In this document: positions 48,111-56,570 of the stretch, in pieces
Layout of the letters: each line of letters starts with the position of its first letter
How positions within the stretch are numbered: the stretch's first letter is position 1
NCBI RefSeq assembly: GCF_014873915.1
Contig: NZ_JADBEJ010000001.1
Coordinates: 248,001 to 312,000, forward strand
DNA length: 64,000 nucleotides
Source: Amycolatopsis roodepoortensis
Lineage (GTDB): Bacteria; Actinomycetota; Actinomycetes; Mycobacteriales; Pseudonocardiaceae
Reading direction: 5' to 3'
Position numbers and translations under genes: made by a program
Notes under the pieces: generated by a model
The model's database searches: none
Seen by the model: the letters and a program-made list of their open reading frames with translations, nothing else
What the model was told of the DNA's origin: nothing

Positions 48111-49280
48111 ATGGTGGGCTTTGCCGGTAAAAGTGCCGTCGCGGGATGCGTCGGTTTCGTGGCACTGCTCGGCACCCCCGTCCCGTCGACGGCGGTCGCC
48201 GAGCAGTGTGCGAACCCGACGGGCACCTACACCGCGGCCGTCCCGTGGGGACAGCGGCTGATCGATCCCGTGCGGATCTGGCCGCTCTCCCGCGGCACCG
48301 GCCAGCTGGTCGCGGTGATCGGCACCGGGGTCGACGGCGGCAACGGCCAGTTCGCGCCCGGCCAGCTCCTCGGCGGCCAGGGCACCCAGGCCGACGACTG
48401 CGACGGCCGGGGCACCATCGCGGCCGGGATCGTCGGCGCGCAACCGGATCCGTCCACGACGTTCACCGGGATCGCGCCGGGCGCCAAGATCCTGCCGATC
48501 CGCTACACCCAGGTGAACGGCGGCGGCGACCCCGGGCAGCTCGCGGGCGCCATCGAAACCGCGCTGAACCGCGGCGCCGGGATCATCCTGATCGCCGTCC
48601 CGGCCGCCTCCGACAGCCCAGCGTTGACCGGTGCCGTGTCGCGTGCCAAGGAGAAAGGCGCCTTGATCGTCTCTCCCGCCGCGGGGACGCAACAGGGCCA
48701 GACCTCCTATCCGACCGCGACACCGGGCGTGCTCGCGGTGGGATCGACCAATCAGACCGGTGCGGCGGTGCAGACGGAATCCGGTTCCTACGTGGGGATC
48801 TCCGCGCCCGGCGCCGAACTGGTCAGCACGTCCGCGGGCGCGGGCGGGACCGTGGCGCACCGGTGGCCGGTGAGTGACCCGAGCCTGGCCGCCGCGCACG
48901 TCGCCGGTGTCGCCGCGCTCGTGCGCGCGTATCACCCGGAGCTGACACCCGAGCAGGTCGTCACGCGGCTGACGCTGACCGCGCACCGCGGCCCGAGCGG
49001 TGGGCACGACCCCCGGCGGGGCTGGGGCGCGATCGACGCCTACGCCGCCGTTTCCGCCTCGATCCCGGCCGGCACGCCCGGCCCGGGAGGGCCGCCGAGC
49101 GCGGGCCCGGACACCTTCGTCGTCCCCGCCGCCGCTCCCGCGCGGGCCAACGCGGACAAGGTCTCCGGTGTGCTCGCCATCTCCGGGGTGGCGGCGGCCA
49201 TCGCGGCGGGCGTGGTGGTGGCCGCGGTCCGGCGGGGCAAGCGCCGGGGCTGGAAGCCTTCGCGGTTCCGCGCCTCGTGA
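48111..49280 (+). CDS. Mycosin-like subtilase with lost catalytic residues
   Basis: 389 aa with the layout of MycP proteases of ESX systems: signal peptide (AVAGCVGFVALLGTPVPSTAVA), subtilase domain, Pro-rich linker, C-terminal membrane helix (VSGVLAISGVAAAIAAGVVVAAV) and basic tail. The catalytic Asp of VIDTGV is Gly (VIGTGV, G71), the His of GHGT is Arg (GRGT, R100), and the oxyanion Asn is Thr (AAGT, T193). Only the Ser remains (SDPSLAAAHVAG, S258). A structural MycP role is more likely than proteolysis. The ATG may instead be GTG 48114, given the tight spacing to GGAGG. Convergent with ESX genes. Confidence 0.88.
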   Translation: MVGFAGKSAVAGCVGFVALLGTPVPSTAVAEQCANPTGTYTAAVPWGQRLIDPVRIWPLSRGTGQLVAVIGTGVDGGNGQFAPGQLLGGQGTQADDCDGRGTIAAGIVGAQPDPSTTFTGIAPGAKILPIRYTQVNGGGDPGQLAGAIETALNRGAGIILIAVPAASDSPALTGAVSRAKEKGALIVSPAAGTQQGQTSYPTATPGVLAVGSTNQTGAAVQTESGSYVGISAPGAELVSTSAGAGGTVAHRWPVSDPSLAAAHVAGVAALVRAYHPELTPEQVVTRLTLTAHRGPSGGHDPRRGWGAIDAYAAVSASIPAGTPGPGGPPSAGPDTFVVPAAAPARANADKVSGVLAISGVAAAIAAGVVVAAVRRGKRRGWKPSRFRAS

Positions 49281-49322
49281 GCGGCAGCGGTGTACTGGGG
49301 GACACCGCCGCCGCTCACGAGG
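49273..49322. repeat. Palindrome with CTCGTGAG arms, carrying a stop codon
   Basis: cctcgtgagcggcagcggtgt pairs with acaccgccgccgctcacgagg (one mismatch). It contains the last codons and TGA of the mycosin-like gene; likely terminator for that gene and the convergent 125-aa gene. Same outer arm as at 16667. Confidence 0.85.
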
Positions 49323-49344
49323 TCTTTCGCGACCCCCTGGGGTT

Positions 49345-49722
49345 TTAGGGGACGGGTACGCAGGCCGTCGAGCCCACGATGGCCACGCCGTCGCCGGCGC
49401 GGGAGACGTGCACGTTGAAGTCGGCGCCGTCGCGGCTGAACTGGGCGATCAGCTCACGCGGGTTGCTGCGGTCGCGGGTGCGCCAGCCCTGGCTTTCCAG
49501 CAGCGGCAGCACGACGTCGACCAGTTTGCGGATCGCGTCGGTCGCGTCGTCCACCCGGAGGCCGTACTGCCAGCAGAGCAACCGGCCCGGCTGCGTCGGG
49601 TCGCAGTCCAGCTCGCCTTCCACGGTGCGCTCCGCGCTGGAGCCGAAGGTGCCCGCGACGCCGTCGATGACCGCGGTCAGGTCCTCGGCCAGCGGGTCGA
49701 GCTCGGTGTTCCTGGTGATCAT
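49345..49722 (-). CDS. Small protein after the DUF1023 hydrolase, possible chaperone or immunity protein
   Basis: 125 aa (MITRNTELDPLAEDLTAVIDGVAGTF...ISR-type beta stretch...VAIVGSTACVPVP), no signal peptide, three Cys. The pattern of a helix (DAIRKLVDVVLPLLESQGW) followed by beta strands (ELIAQFSRDGADFNVHVSR, GVAIVGSTACV) resembles small proteins often next to T7SS substrates, some of which are immunity proteins; this is recollection. ATG 49722 follows GAGGGG. It starts 10 bp after the end of the hydrolase gene, so it belongs to the same operon. Confidence 0.72.
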   Translation of the reverse strand: MITRNTELDPLAEDLTAVIDGVAGTFGSSAERTVEGELDCDPTQPGRLLCWQYGLRVDDATDAIRKLVDVVLPLLESQGWRTRDRSNPRELIAQFSRDGADFNVHVSRAGDGVAIVGSTACVPVP

Positions 49723-49732
49723 GTCCAGCCCC

Positions 49733-51079
49733 TCACAAGCCTCGTCCGACGCCTTCGATGACCATCTCGCGCAGTGAGCCACCGGTGAAGCCCTCGTGGG
49801 TGACCGCGCCGCCGGTGATCACACCGTAGATGTTGTTCCAGGAATCGGAACCCGGCTTGAGCACCCCGCTGTGGGATTCGAGGCCCCACTGCAGATCGCC
49901 GTTCGCGTCGCGGCCCGTTTCCAGTTCGACGACGCCGGGGAAGCGGTCGGGGTCCGCTCCGTGCCCGGCGCCGAGCCATTCGACGAGGCCCGCGTTGCCC
50001 TGTGCCACCACGATCGGGTCGAAGGGGGCCGTCATGGAGTACCGCTGCACACCGGCTTGGCTGGCCGGGAGGTCGTCCGGGCCCCAGATCCCGTGGCCCA
50101 TCCCCGCGGACTCGACGTGCAGCACCTGGTCGGCCCGCAGGCCGAGCTGCTCGGCGAGCCCCACGGTCGCGCCGCCGTAGCTGTGCCCGACGGCGGTGAC
50201 CACGACGCCCGGTCCGGCGTGGCTGTCGATCTGGCCGCGCAGTTCGTCGCCGAACGCCTTGAGATCGGGCGCCATCGTCTGCGCGTAGTGCGCGGCCGGC
50301 CCTTCCGTGACGACGTTCTGCGGGAAGACCCCGTCGGCCCAGACCACCATCGCGGTACGCCCGGTGGCGTCCGCGGCGACCAGGCTCTTGCCGAGGTCGG
50401 CGTAACTCTGGAAGTTGCCGAACGAGGTGTTGACGCCGGGGACGAACAAGCCGACGTTGCGGGTGCCCGGCTCGATGCGGCCGACCAGTTCGGCGATGCG
50501 CCCGTTTCCGGACGGGTCGAACCGCAGGATCTGCCGGTCGTTGGCGAGGATGTCCTCGTACAGCGCGATCCGGGTGCGCGCGCTCGCGATGTCGTCGGCT
50601 TTTCCGCCCTGAGCCAGGAGGTTCGCGAGACGCTCGCGTTCGGTGGTCAGCGCGTCGGTGACCTTCGTGCGGTTTTCGGCGATCGCGGTGGCCCACGAGC
50701 CGGTGTCGGCCGCGCCGCCGACGCCTGCCGGATTCCCGGCCTTGGGCAACGGGTTCTCCGGCATGAGTGACCGGTACGCGGCGGCGATCTGGACGTCGGC
50801 GCGCCGGTATCCGCCGCCCGCGGCCGTCAGGCCCTGGTGGATCACCGTCGCCTTGGTGATCTGGCCGTCGAGTTTGCCCGCGACGTCCTTGATCGTCTTG
50901 GTGTACGTGGCCGAAGCCGCGCCGGAAGCCGAAACCTGGCCGAACGCGGTGGCGGGGACGTTCTCACCCGCCAGCGCGGTCTGCGCGGTCTTGAGCACGC
51001 CGGCGCGCTGTTCGAGTTCGGCCGCCGCCGCTTCGAGCCTGGCGGGGGCGACTCGGTAACCGCCCGCACTGGATGCCAT
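49733..51079 (-). CDS. DUF1023 alpha/beta hydrolase with WXG100-like N-terminus (probable T7SS substrate)
   Basis: 448 aa. Residues about 10-105 form an ESX-type helical hairpin with loop AFGQVSAS and export motif YRRAD (91-95, YxxxD). Residues about 185-448 are a DUF1023 alpha/beta hydrolase with nucleophile motif AVGHSYGGATVGLAEQLG (S300) and likely acid/His in PFDPIVV and ESHSGVL. Probably secreted as an esterase or lipase-type enzyme. ATG 51079 follows AGGAGAGG; a GTG precedes it. Between the PPE-like gene and the 125-aa gene. Confidence 0.85.
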   Translation of the reverse strand: MASSAGGYRVAPARLEAAAAELEQRAGVLKTAQTALAGENVPATAFGQVSASGAASATYTKTIKDVAGKLDGQITKATVIHQGLTAAGGGYRRADVQIAAAYRSLMPENPLPKAGNPAGVGGAADTGSWATAIAENRTKVTDALTTERERLANLLAQGGKADDIASARTRIALYEDILANDRQILRFDPSGNGRIAELVGRIEPGTRNVGLFVPGVNTSFGNFQSYADLGKSLVAADATGRTAMVVWADGVFPQNVVTEGPAAHYAQTMAPDLKAFGDELRGQIDSHAGPGVVVTAVGHSYGGATVGLAEQLGLRADQVLHVESAGMGHGIWGPDDLPASQAGVQRYSMTAPFDPIVVAQGNAGLVEWLGAGHGADPDRFPGVVELETGRDANGDLQWGLESHSGVLKPGSDSWNNIYGVITGGAVTHEGFTGGSLREMVIEGVGRGL

Positions 51080-51109
51080 CACCGAGCCGCCTCTCCTGGT
51101 GGAAAACGA

Positions 51110-52429
51110 TCAGTACTGTTCGGGTTCTTCGCCGAGCACGGCGGGAGCGACCGGGGACGACTGGCCCCAGACGTTCTCGGTCTCCACGAGCCACGGCGGG
51201 ATACGCCGCCCGGAGCCCATGTCGCCGCCCGCGCCCATGCCCATCGGCATCATGGGCATCATCGGCATCGCGCCCTTGGCCGCCGCCGCGCCCGCGGCGC
51301 CGGCCGCTCCGCCCGCCAGGCCGCTCATCGCGCTGCCAGAGCCGCCGTCGCCCGCCAGACCGGAGAACGCCGCCGGGGCCTCACCGGGACCGGAGAATCC
51401 GCCGCCGCCTCCGCCGGCGCCGATCGCGCCGCCGTCCAGCGACGGCGCTCCGCCACCGCCGATCGGGATGCCGCCGCCGGTGCCGCCCGCGGTCGCGCCC
51501 GCGCCCGCGCCGCCGGCACCGCCGCCGACGATCTCGCCGTCCTTCTTCTCGTCCTTGGGGTTCTTGCCGTTCGCCCACGGGGGCACCCGCGGCATGATCG
51601 AGCCGAACCGGCCGAACGCGGCGGCCGAGGCCGCGGCGAGACCGGCGGTGAACATGTCGCCGAACAGCGGGTTCGATTTGGGCACCTGGCCCGGCTGTCC
51701 GGTGGTGGGCGGCGTGGAGCCGTCGGACGGCAGCGGATGCGTGTTGTCGCCCGGCACCACGCCGACGCCGGGGGTTCCACCGATGTCGTTGCCGACCGAG
51801 CCACCCGGGGCGGTGCCGCCACCGGTGACCGGCGGCGGGGCGACGGCGTTCGGTGAGGCCGGAATGGACTCCTCCGCGGTGGAGTACTCGCCCGCGAGCT
51901 GGGTCATCACCACGATCGCCTTGCTGTGCGCCGCGCTGGCCGCGCCCGCGGCCTGCTGCTGCGCTTCGACGTTCGCGATGGCCTGCTGCCGCTGCTGCGC
52001 GGCGTTGATGATCGTCGCCTGCGACGAATCCGGCGGCAGCAGCGGCGGGTTGACGGCCAGCGCGAGATCCGCGGGGGAGACGTCGGGCACCGCGACGGGC
52101 GGCGGCATCTCCTTCTTGGCCTTCACCAGCGCGTCCGCGGCGTCCTCGAGGAGGTTGTTCATCGCCTGCGCGGTCTGGGCGACCTTGCGGATTCCGCCGA
52201 CGAGATCGCTGATCATGGTGTGGTACTTGTCGGCGGCGCCACCGGTCCAGTTGCCGGAGAACTCCTTCAGCTCGCCGGTCAGGTTCTCGGCCTGTTCGAA
52301 GAGCCCGAGGCCGGTGGACTGCCATTTGTGGGCCGCGTGGCGCGCCGTGTTGGGGTCGCCCGCCTGCAGCATCGCGTAGAGCTGCTGGTGCGAGTACGCG
52401 GCGAAGTTCGTGTGCGCGGTCTCGGTCAT
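51110..52429 (-). CDS. PPE-like, Gly/Ala-rich T7SS protein
   Basis: 439 aa. N-terminal helical region with W61-T-G63 (SGNWTGGAADKYHTMI) and YSTAE (182-186, YxxxE) fits a PPE-like ESX substrate. The C-terminal half is low complexity: Gly/Ala-rich and Pro-rich stretches and a Met-rich run (MPMMPMMPMGMG), ending in charged VETENVWGQSSPV. No enzymatic domain. Overlaps the 134-aa gene by 4 bp, so they are co-translated. Confidence 0.82.
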   Translation of the reverse strand: MTETAHTNFAAYSHQQLYAMLQAGDPNTARHAAHKWQSTGLGLFEQAENLTGELKEFSGNWTGGAADKYHTMISDLVGGIRKVAQTAQAMNNLLEDAADALVKAKKEMPPPVAVPDVSPADLALAVNPPLLPPDSSQATIINAAQQRQQAIANVEAQQQAAGAASAAHSKAIVVMTQLAGEYSTAEESIPASPNAVAPPPVTGGGTAPGGSVGNDIGGTPGVGVVPGDNTHPLPSDGSTPPTTGQPGQVPKSNPLFGDMFTAGLAAASAAAFGRFGSIMPRVPPWANGKNPKDEKKDGEIVGGGAGGAGAGATAGGTGGGIPIGGGGAPSLDGGAIGAGGGGGGFSGPGEAPAAFSGLAGDGGSGSAMSGLAGGAAGAAGAAAAKGAMPMMPMMPMGMGAGGDMGSGRRIPPWLVETENVWGQSSPVAPAVLGEEPEQY

Positions 52430-52830
52430 CCCTTGTTCCCCCCGCCGTTCGAGCCGCTGTTACCGCCCAGCACGCCCCCGAGGACGTTGAGCAACGGATC
52501 GAGCAGCCCGGTCTGCTGGCTCGCGTGGTTGATGTCGCCCGCCACCGAGTCGTCCGCGGCCGCGTAGCCGTCGGCAACGGTCGTCGTGACGTCCTGCGCG
52601 AAGGTGATCGCGCCCTTGACCTGGTCCAGCAGGCCCTGCATCTCGGCGACGGCCGCCTGGTGCGCCTTGTTGAGTGAGCCCGCCTCTCCGAACTCACCGA
52701 ACAGCAGCGGCTGCTCGGTCAGGGTCAGCAGGAAGTCGTTCGGCTTGGACATCGCGTGGATCTGGGTCTCCAGTTCCCGCACGAAGTCCTTCAGTGATTC
52801 CAGATGGACGTAGTACGACTGGTCTTGCAT
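52426..52830 (-). CDS. ESX-associated helical protein with YxxxD motif
   Basis: 134 aa, mostly helical: MQDQSYYVHLESLKDFVRELETQI, turn LLFGEFGEAGS (no WXG), then VAEMQGLLDQVKGAITFAQDV, YAAAD (89-93, YxxxD), and a Gly/Asn-rich tail. Likely partner of the overlapping PPE-like protein. ATG 52830. 114 bp downstream of the WXG100 gene, in the same direction. Confidence 0.8.
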   Translation of the reverse strand: MQDQSYYVHLESLKDFVRELETQIHAMSKPNDFLLTLTEQPLLFGEFGEAGSLNKAHQAAVAEMQGLLDQVKGAITFAQDVTTTVADGYAAADDSVAGDINHASQQTGLLDPLLNVLGGVLGGNSGSNGGGNKG

Positions 52831-52944
52831 TGATCCCGGCTCTCTCGTGAACGGCCACGCCGACAAGGGGGACGACTACGCGCAAAGCCGGCCGGCCGGT
52901 GCCGAGGGGGGTGAAAGCACCGGCCGGCCGACGGATGGGGACGA

Positions 52945-53247
52945 TCAGCCGGCGAACAGGCCCTGGTTGCGGTTCTCCAGGCTGTGCTGGAGATCGTGGG
53001 CGTCGCCGACCTTGCCACCGAACTGCGCGATGATCGCCACGATGTCCGCGGTGGCCTGGCGCAGGCGGGTTTCAGACGCACGGGCGGCCTCACCGGCGGA
53101 GCTGCCGGAGGCGTACCAGGTCTGGGTGATCGGCTGCAGGTTGGTGTGCAGCTGTTCGAGCTGGGACGTGAGCGCCTTGGCCTTGGCGGCCAGCGAGGCC
53201 GAGCTGTGCTGCAGCGCGGCGAAGTTGATTTCGACGACGTCAGCCAT
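52945..53247 (-). CDS. WXG100-family protein (ESAT-6-like)
   Basis: 100 aa, exactly the family size: two helices joined by TWYASGSSAGEAA, where W44-Y-A replaces WXG. No YxxxD/E at the C-terminus (ends NRNQGLFAG), as expected for the partner that lacks the export motif. Together with the next gene (22 bp gap between them) it should form the ESX heterodimer. Confidence 0.9.
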   Translation of the reverse strand: MADVVEINFAALQHSSASLAAKAKALTSQLEQLHTNLQPITQTWYASGSSAGEAARASETRLRQATADIVAIIAQFGGKVGDAHDLQHSLENRNQGLFAG

Positions 53248-53268
53248 GATTGGTGGTCCTCTCGCGGA

Positions 53269-53610
53269 TCAGGGGTTCAGCCGGTGGATCACGGTCTGGT
53301 CGACGACTCCGCTGACCCCGGTGAGGCTTTCCCGGACCTGCTCGTCACCCGAGTTGTAGTTCCGGTTGCTCTCGTGCACGAGGCGCGACATCGTGTTGAG
53401 CTCGTTCACGGCGATGGTCATCTTCTCCTGCAGACGGCGCTGCAGATCCCAGAACGCGACCGCCTGGTCACCCTTGTAGTTGTGCAGGGTCTGGGTCAGC
53501 TCGCTCTCCAAGCTGGCCATCGTGGTCTTGGCGTTCGACGCGGTCTCCTCGAACCCCTGGACGGCGCGCGCCATCGCAGCTGCGTCTGCCTGATATCCCG
53601 TACCGGTCAT
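53269..53610 (-). CDS. WXG100-like protein (CFP-10-like partner)
   Basis: 113 aa. Helix 1 AAAMARAVQGFEETASNAKTTMASLE, turn YKGDQAVAFW where Y45-K-G47 stands in for WXG, helix 2 DLQRRLQEKMTIAVNELNTM, then YNSGD (85-89, YxxxD) as export motif. ATG 53610 lies 11 bp after GAGGAGGTGG. First gene of the cassette running towards 49345. Confidence 0.88.
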   Translation of the reverse strand: MTGTGYQADAAAMARAVQGFEETASNAKTTMASLESELTQTLHNYKGDQAVAFWDLQRRLQEKMTIAVNELNTMSRLVHESNRNYNSGDEQVRESLTGVSGVVDQTVIHRLNP

Positions 53611-53840
53611 TGATGGGCCACCTCCTCTCATCTCGCTGGAAATCCCGGTGAGCACCAGGGGACGCCCTGTCTGCTCTTGTGAAGGACACGCTAGAAAAGA
53701 GGGGAGTGCGGTCAAACGGCACAACTGCCGGTCGCGCTGACGGCACTATTACCCACAGGTCGGTGGTAGGGCTTTCCCCACCCTCGATCTGGGGGAATGC
53801 TCCAGTGTCCGGATCGGAGCTTCCCGGCACGCTCGATCCC

Positions 53841-54794
53841 ATGGTGGACAACGGATCCAGGGTTGTGCTGCATCGACCGTTGATGATCTTGGCGGCGGCG
53901 ATGGCGGTGCTCGGGGTCGTCGCGCTCGGCGGTCTCGTTTTCGACGACCGCAGCCTCGTCAACGCGCCCATTTGGCTCAAACCGCTCAAGTTCACGATTT
54001 CCGTCGGGCTCTACGCGGTGACGCTGGCATGGCTGATCGGGCAGCTGAACCGGGGCAAGCGGCTCGGCTGGTGGCTCGGGACGGTGTTCGCCGCCGGGCT
54101 CGGCCTGGACATGGCGTTGCTGTTCTGGCAGATCGCCGTTCGCGGCCGGACACTCCACTTCAACCGGGAGACGCCCGCCGATCAGTGGATCAACAACATG
54201 GTCGCGAACGGCGCCTTCACCGGCTGGGGAGCGACGGCGGCCATCGCGCTTCTCCTGCTGTTCCAACGTCTTCCCGACCGGGCGATGAACTCCGCGTTAC
54301 GCGCGGGTGCCGCGCTGTCGGTCGCCGGAATCGGCGTCGCGCTGCTGATGTTCGGGCCGAACGAACAGCAGATGGCCCAGTTCCGCGCCGGCGAACGCCC
54401 GTCGGTCCTCGGTGCCCACGCGGTCGGTGTCCCCGACGGCGGCCCGGGGCTGCCGGTGCTGGGCTGGAGTACCGTGGGCGGGGACATGCGGATCCCGCAT
54501 TTCTTCGGGATCCACGCGATCCAGGTGCTGCCACTGGTGGCCTTCGGGCTGCTCAAGCTCGCCCGGCGGTATCCGGTGCTCGAATCGGAATTCGTGCGGC
54601 GGAATCTGGGGCGGACCGCGTCGGTGGGCTTCGCCGGGGTGCTCGTGCTGCTCACCTGGCAAGCCCAGCGAGGACAGTCCATCGTGCACCCGGATTTCTG
54701 GACGCTGGTCGCGGGTGCGGGGATTCTCGCCGTCGTGGCCGCCGGTTCGGCACTTTCGCTCCGGCCTACGCGGCCGATGCACCAGCTGACGTGA
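53841..54794 (+). CDS. Uncharacterised multi-pass membrane protein
   Basis: 317 aa from ATG 53841 (GTG 53805 possible), about 8 hydrophobic segments (LMILAAAMAVLGVVALGGLVF; FTISVGLYAVTLAWLIGQL; LGWWLGTVFAAGLGLDMALLFWQIAV; AATAAIALLLLFQ...). Conserved-looking loops include IWLKPLKF, HFNRETPADQWINN, GPNEQQ and DMRIPHFFGIHAIQVLPL. I recognise the last as typical of an unnamed membrane family; function unknown. Divergent from the ESX cassette. Confidence 0.82.
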   Translation: MVDNGSRVVLHRPLMILAAAMAVLGVVALGGLVFDDRSLVNAPIWLKPLKFTISVGLYAVTLAWLIGQLNRGKRLGWWLGTVFAAGLGLDMALLFWQIAVRGRTLHFNRETPADQWINNMVANGAFTGWGATAAIALLLLFQRLPDRAMNSALRAGAALSVAGIGVALLMFGPNEQQMAQFRAGERPSVLGAHAVGVPDGGPGLPVLGWSTVGGDMRIPHFFGIHAIQVLPLVAFGLLKLARRYPVLESEFVRRNLGRTASVGFAGVLVLLTWQAQRGQSIVHPDFWTLVAGAGILAVVAAGSALSLRPTRPMHQLT

Positions 54795-54861
54795 TCTTCG
54801 CGAAATCCGTTCGGCACCTTCATCGCGATCCGATAGCTTTCGGGGCGACAAAGGGGGAACT

Positions 54862-55608
54862 GTGACTCGTAGACGGTTGACGGGCGTCGTGCTCGTCGCC
54901 ACGGTGGTAGTGATCGGCGGGGTGGCCTGTTCGTCGGGGTCTTCTCCCGACGCGGCCGCTCCGGCGACGCCCGAGGTGTTCGGTCCGGCGGGATATCGCG
55001 GGCTGACCTTGGGCATGGCAAAGGACGCCGCGCTGGCGGGCGGGAAGCTCGCCACGGCACCGACGTCCACTTTGGACGGTTGCGCTGATTTCTCCTACAC
55101 CGGCGGCCCGGCACCCGACCCGGTGCGGATGAAGGCGGAGGCCGACGCGGAGACCAAGGCCAAGGAACTGAACAAGAAGGCCGACGAACTCCAGGCCGAT
55201 CCGGAGCCCAAGCCGGGTGCCTCCGCGGAGGAGAGCGCCAAGGCGGCGGAGAAGTCGGCCGCGGACACCCGGTTGTTCGCCGACGCCGCTCAGGCGTCCG
55301 CCGATCTGGCGGGCAAGCGGGAGGAACGCGACAAGGCCTTCGTGGCCGCCGGTGGGGCCTCGTTCGGCAAGGACGGGTTGCGAGAACTCGCCGCTCCTCC
55401 GGGCGCGAAGACGGCGGAAGGGGTCGGGGCCGGTTCGTCGCCGGCGGAACTCAAGGCGGCCTACGACGCCAAGGGATTGAAGGCCGGTGACAACGGCCGG
55501 TTCCAGATGCCTGTCGACGGGAAGCCGGGGTGGGTTTTCGAGTTCACCGTCAACGGGGACAAGGTCGGCTCGGTGTCGATGATCGACCCGAAGGCGAAGT
55601 GCTCCTGA
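54862..55608 (+). CDS. Predicted lipoprotein
   Basis: 248 aa with lipoprotein signal TGVVLVATVVVIGGVACSS (lipobox GVAC, Cys about 23). Then an Ala/Glu/Lys-rich region (KAEADAETKAKELNKKADEL and following) and a C-terminal beta-type part (GKPGWVFEFTVNGDKVGSVSMIDPKAKC). No enzyme motif. GTG start with AAAGGGGGAA upstream. Function unknown; cell-surface position expected. Confidence 0.8.
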   Translation: MTRRRLTGVVLVATVVVIGGVACSSGSSPDAAAPATPEVFGPAGYRGLTLGMAKDAALAGGKLATAPTSTLDGCADFSYTGGPAPDPVRMKAEADAETKAKELNKKADELQADPEPKPGASAEESAKAAEKSAADTRLFADAAQASADLAGKREERDKAFVAAGGASFGKDGLRELAAPPGAKTAEGVGAGSSPAELKAAYDAKGLKAGDNGRFQMPVDGKPGWVFEFTVNGDKVGSVSMIDPKAKCS

Positions 55609-55628
55609 GCTAACCGGTTGCCAGGCGA

Positions 55629-55662
55629 GGAAAGGGCCGTTCGTTTCCGGACGGCCCTTTCC
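55629..55662. terminator. Bidirectional hairpin terminator
   Basis: Perfect 12-bp arms ggaaagggccgt / acggccctttcc with loop tcgtttccgg, between the lipoprotein and the convergent protease gene. Confidence 0.8.
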
Positions 55663-55669
55663 CGTCGGT

Positions 55670-56374
55670 TCAGACTCCCGCGGTGGTGCGGATCCAGTCG
55701 CGGCTCGCCGCGACGCTGGCGTAGTTCTGGGTGCCCTGCGGGTTCGTGCCGGAGTTGCTGCCGGTCGAGCAGACACCGACCTGGACGCCGTTCGCGAGCT
55801 GCGGGCCGCCCGAGTCGCCGTGCCAGGCCGAACCGTTGACGCCGACGCTGGCGATGGCCTGGCCGCCGTACGCGTCGCTGCTGGTGCCGGTGATGCGGAC
55901 GTCGGCCGTCTTCAGAACGCTCGACGGCGGGTTGTTGCCCTGCGTACGGCCCCAGCCGTAGATCTGGTTGGTGGTTCCGTTGGCCGGGTTCGCGGTGCCG
56001 AGCTTCATGTACGTCGTGCTGACTGCGGTCGTGAGGTGCAGGAGGGCGATGTCGCCGCTCGGGGCGGCCTTCTGCTGGTCGACGTCGGCTTCGGTGCCCT
56101 GGTTCAGGTTGACGTTGCCGACCTTGACGTGCATGCCGGGCTTGTTCAGGCAGTGCTTCGCGGTAAGGACCCACTGCGGGGCGATGATCGTGCCGGAGCA
56201 GTTGAAACCGCCGAACGCGGTGGCGTCGTCCCAGTAGATCTGGGCGCCCCACGGCGCGGAACTCACGGTGCCGCCGCCGATGATGTCCTGGCCCGCGTTC
56301 GCGGCGGGGGTGGCGGCAAGGGTCAGCGCCGCGGCGGCACCGGCCACCGTGGCGACGATCTTGGACATACGCAT
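55670..56374 (-). CDS. Secreted trypsin-like serine protease
   Basis: 234-aa S1 protease. Signal peptide VATVAGAAAALTLAATPAANA, then IIGGGTVS at the mature start, and an intact triad: H74 in TAKHC, D108 in GDIALL, S188 in GDSGGP. Two cysteine pairs are possible (C59 with C75; C beside the Ser loop). There is little propeptide between signal and IIGGG. ATG 56374. It may act on secreted material; no link to the ESX genes is shown. Confidence 0.93.
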   Translation of the reverse strand: MRMSKIVATVAGAAAALTLAATPAANAGQDIIGGGTVSSAPWGAQIYWDDATAFGGFNCSGTIIAPQWVLTAKHCLNKPGMHVKVGNVNLNQGTEADVDQQKAAPSGDIALLHLTTAVSTTYMKLGTANPANGTTNQIYGWGRTQGNNPPSSVLKTADVRITGTSSDAYGGQAIASVGVNGSAWHGDSGGPQLANGVQVGVCSTGSNSGTNPQGTQNYASVAASRDWIRTTAGV

Positions 56375-56570
56375 GAATACGCCCTTCAGCCTGCGTCGGG
56401 GATTCCGTTTCGGTTTCACCAAGTTAGGCTGCGGTAAGGGTTTTTGTAACCTACTGAAGTCGGTGATCTCCCTTTGCGAATTCGGAATTGGGACGGATGT
56501 TGCCTTTTGCCTTGGACGTCCGTTGTATCCGGATTCCCGTAGCTCGCCCGCCGGCGTTTAGGGTGTTCGC

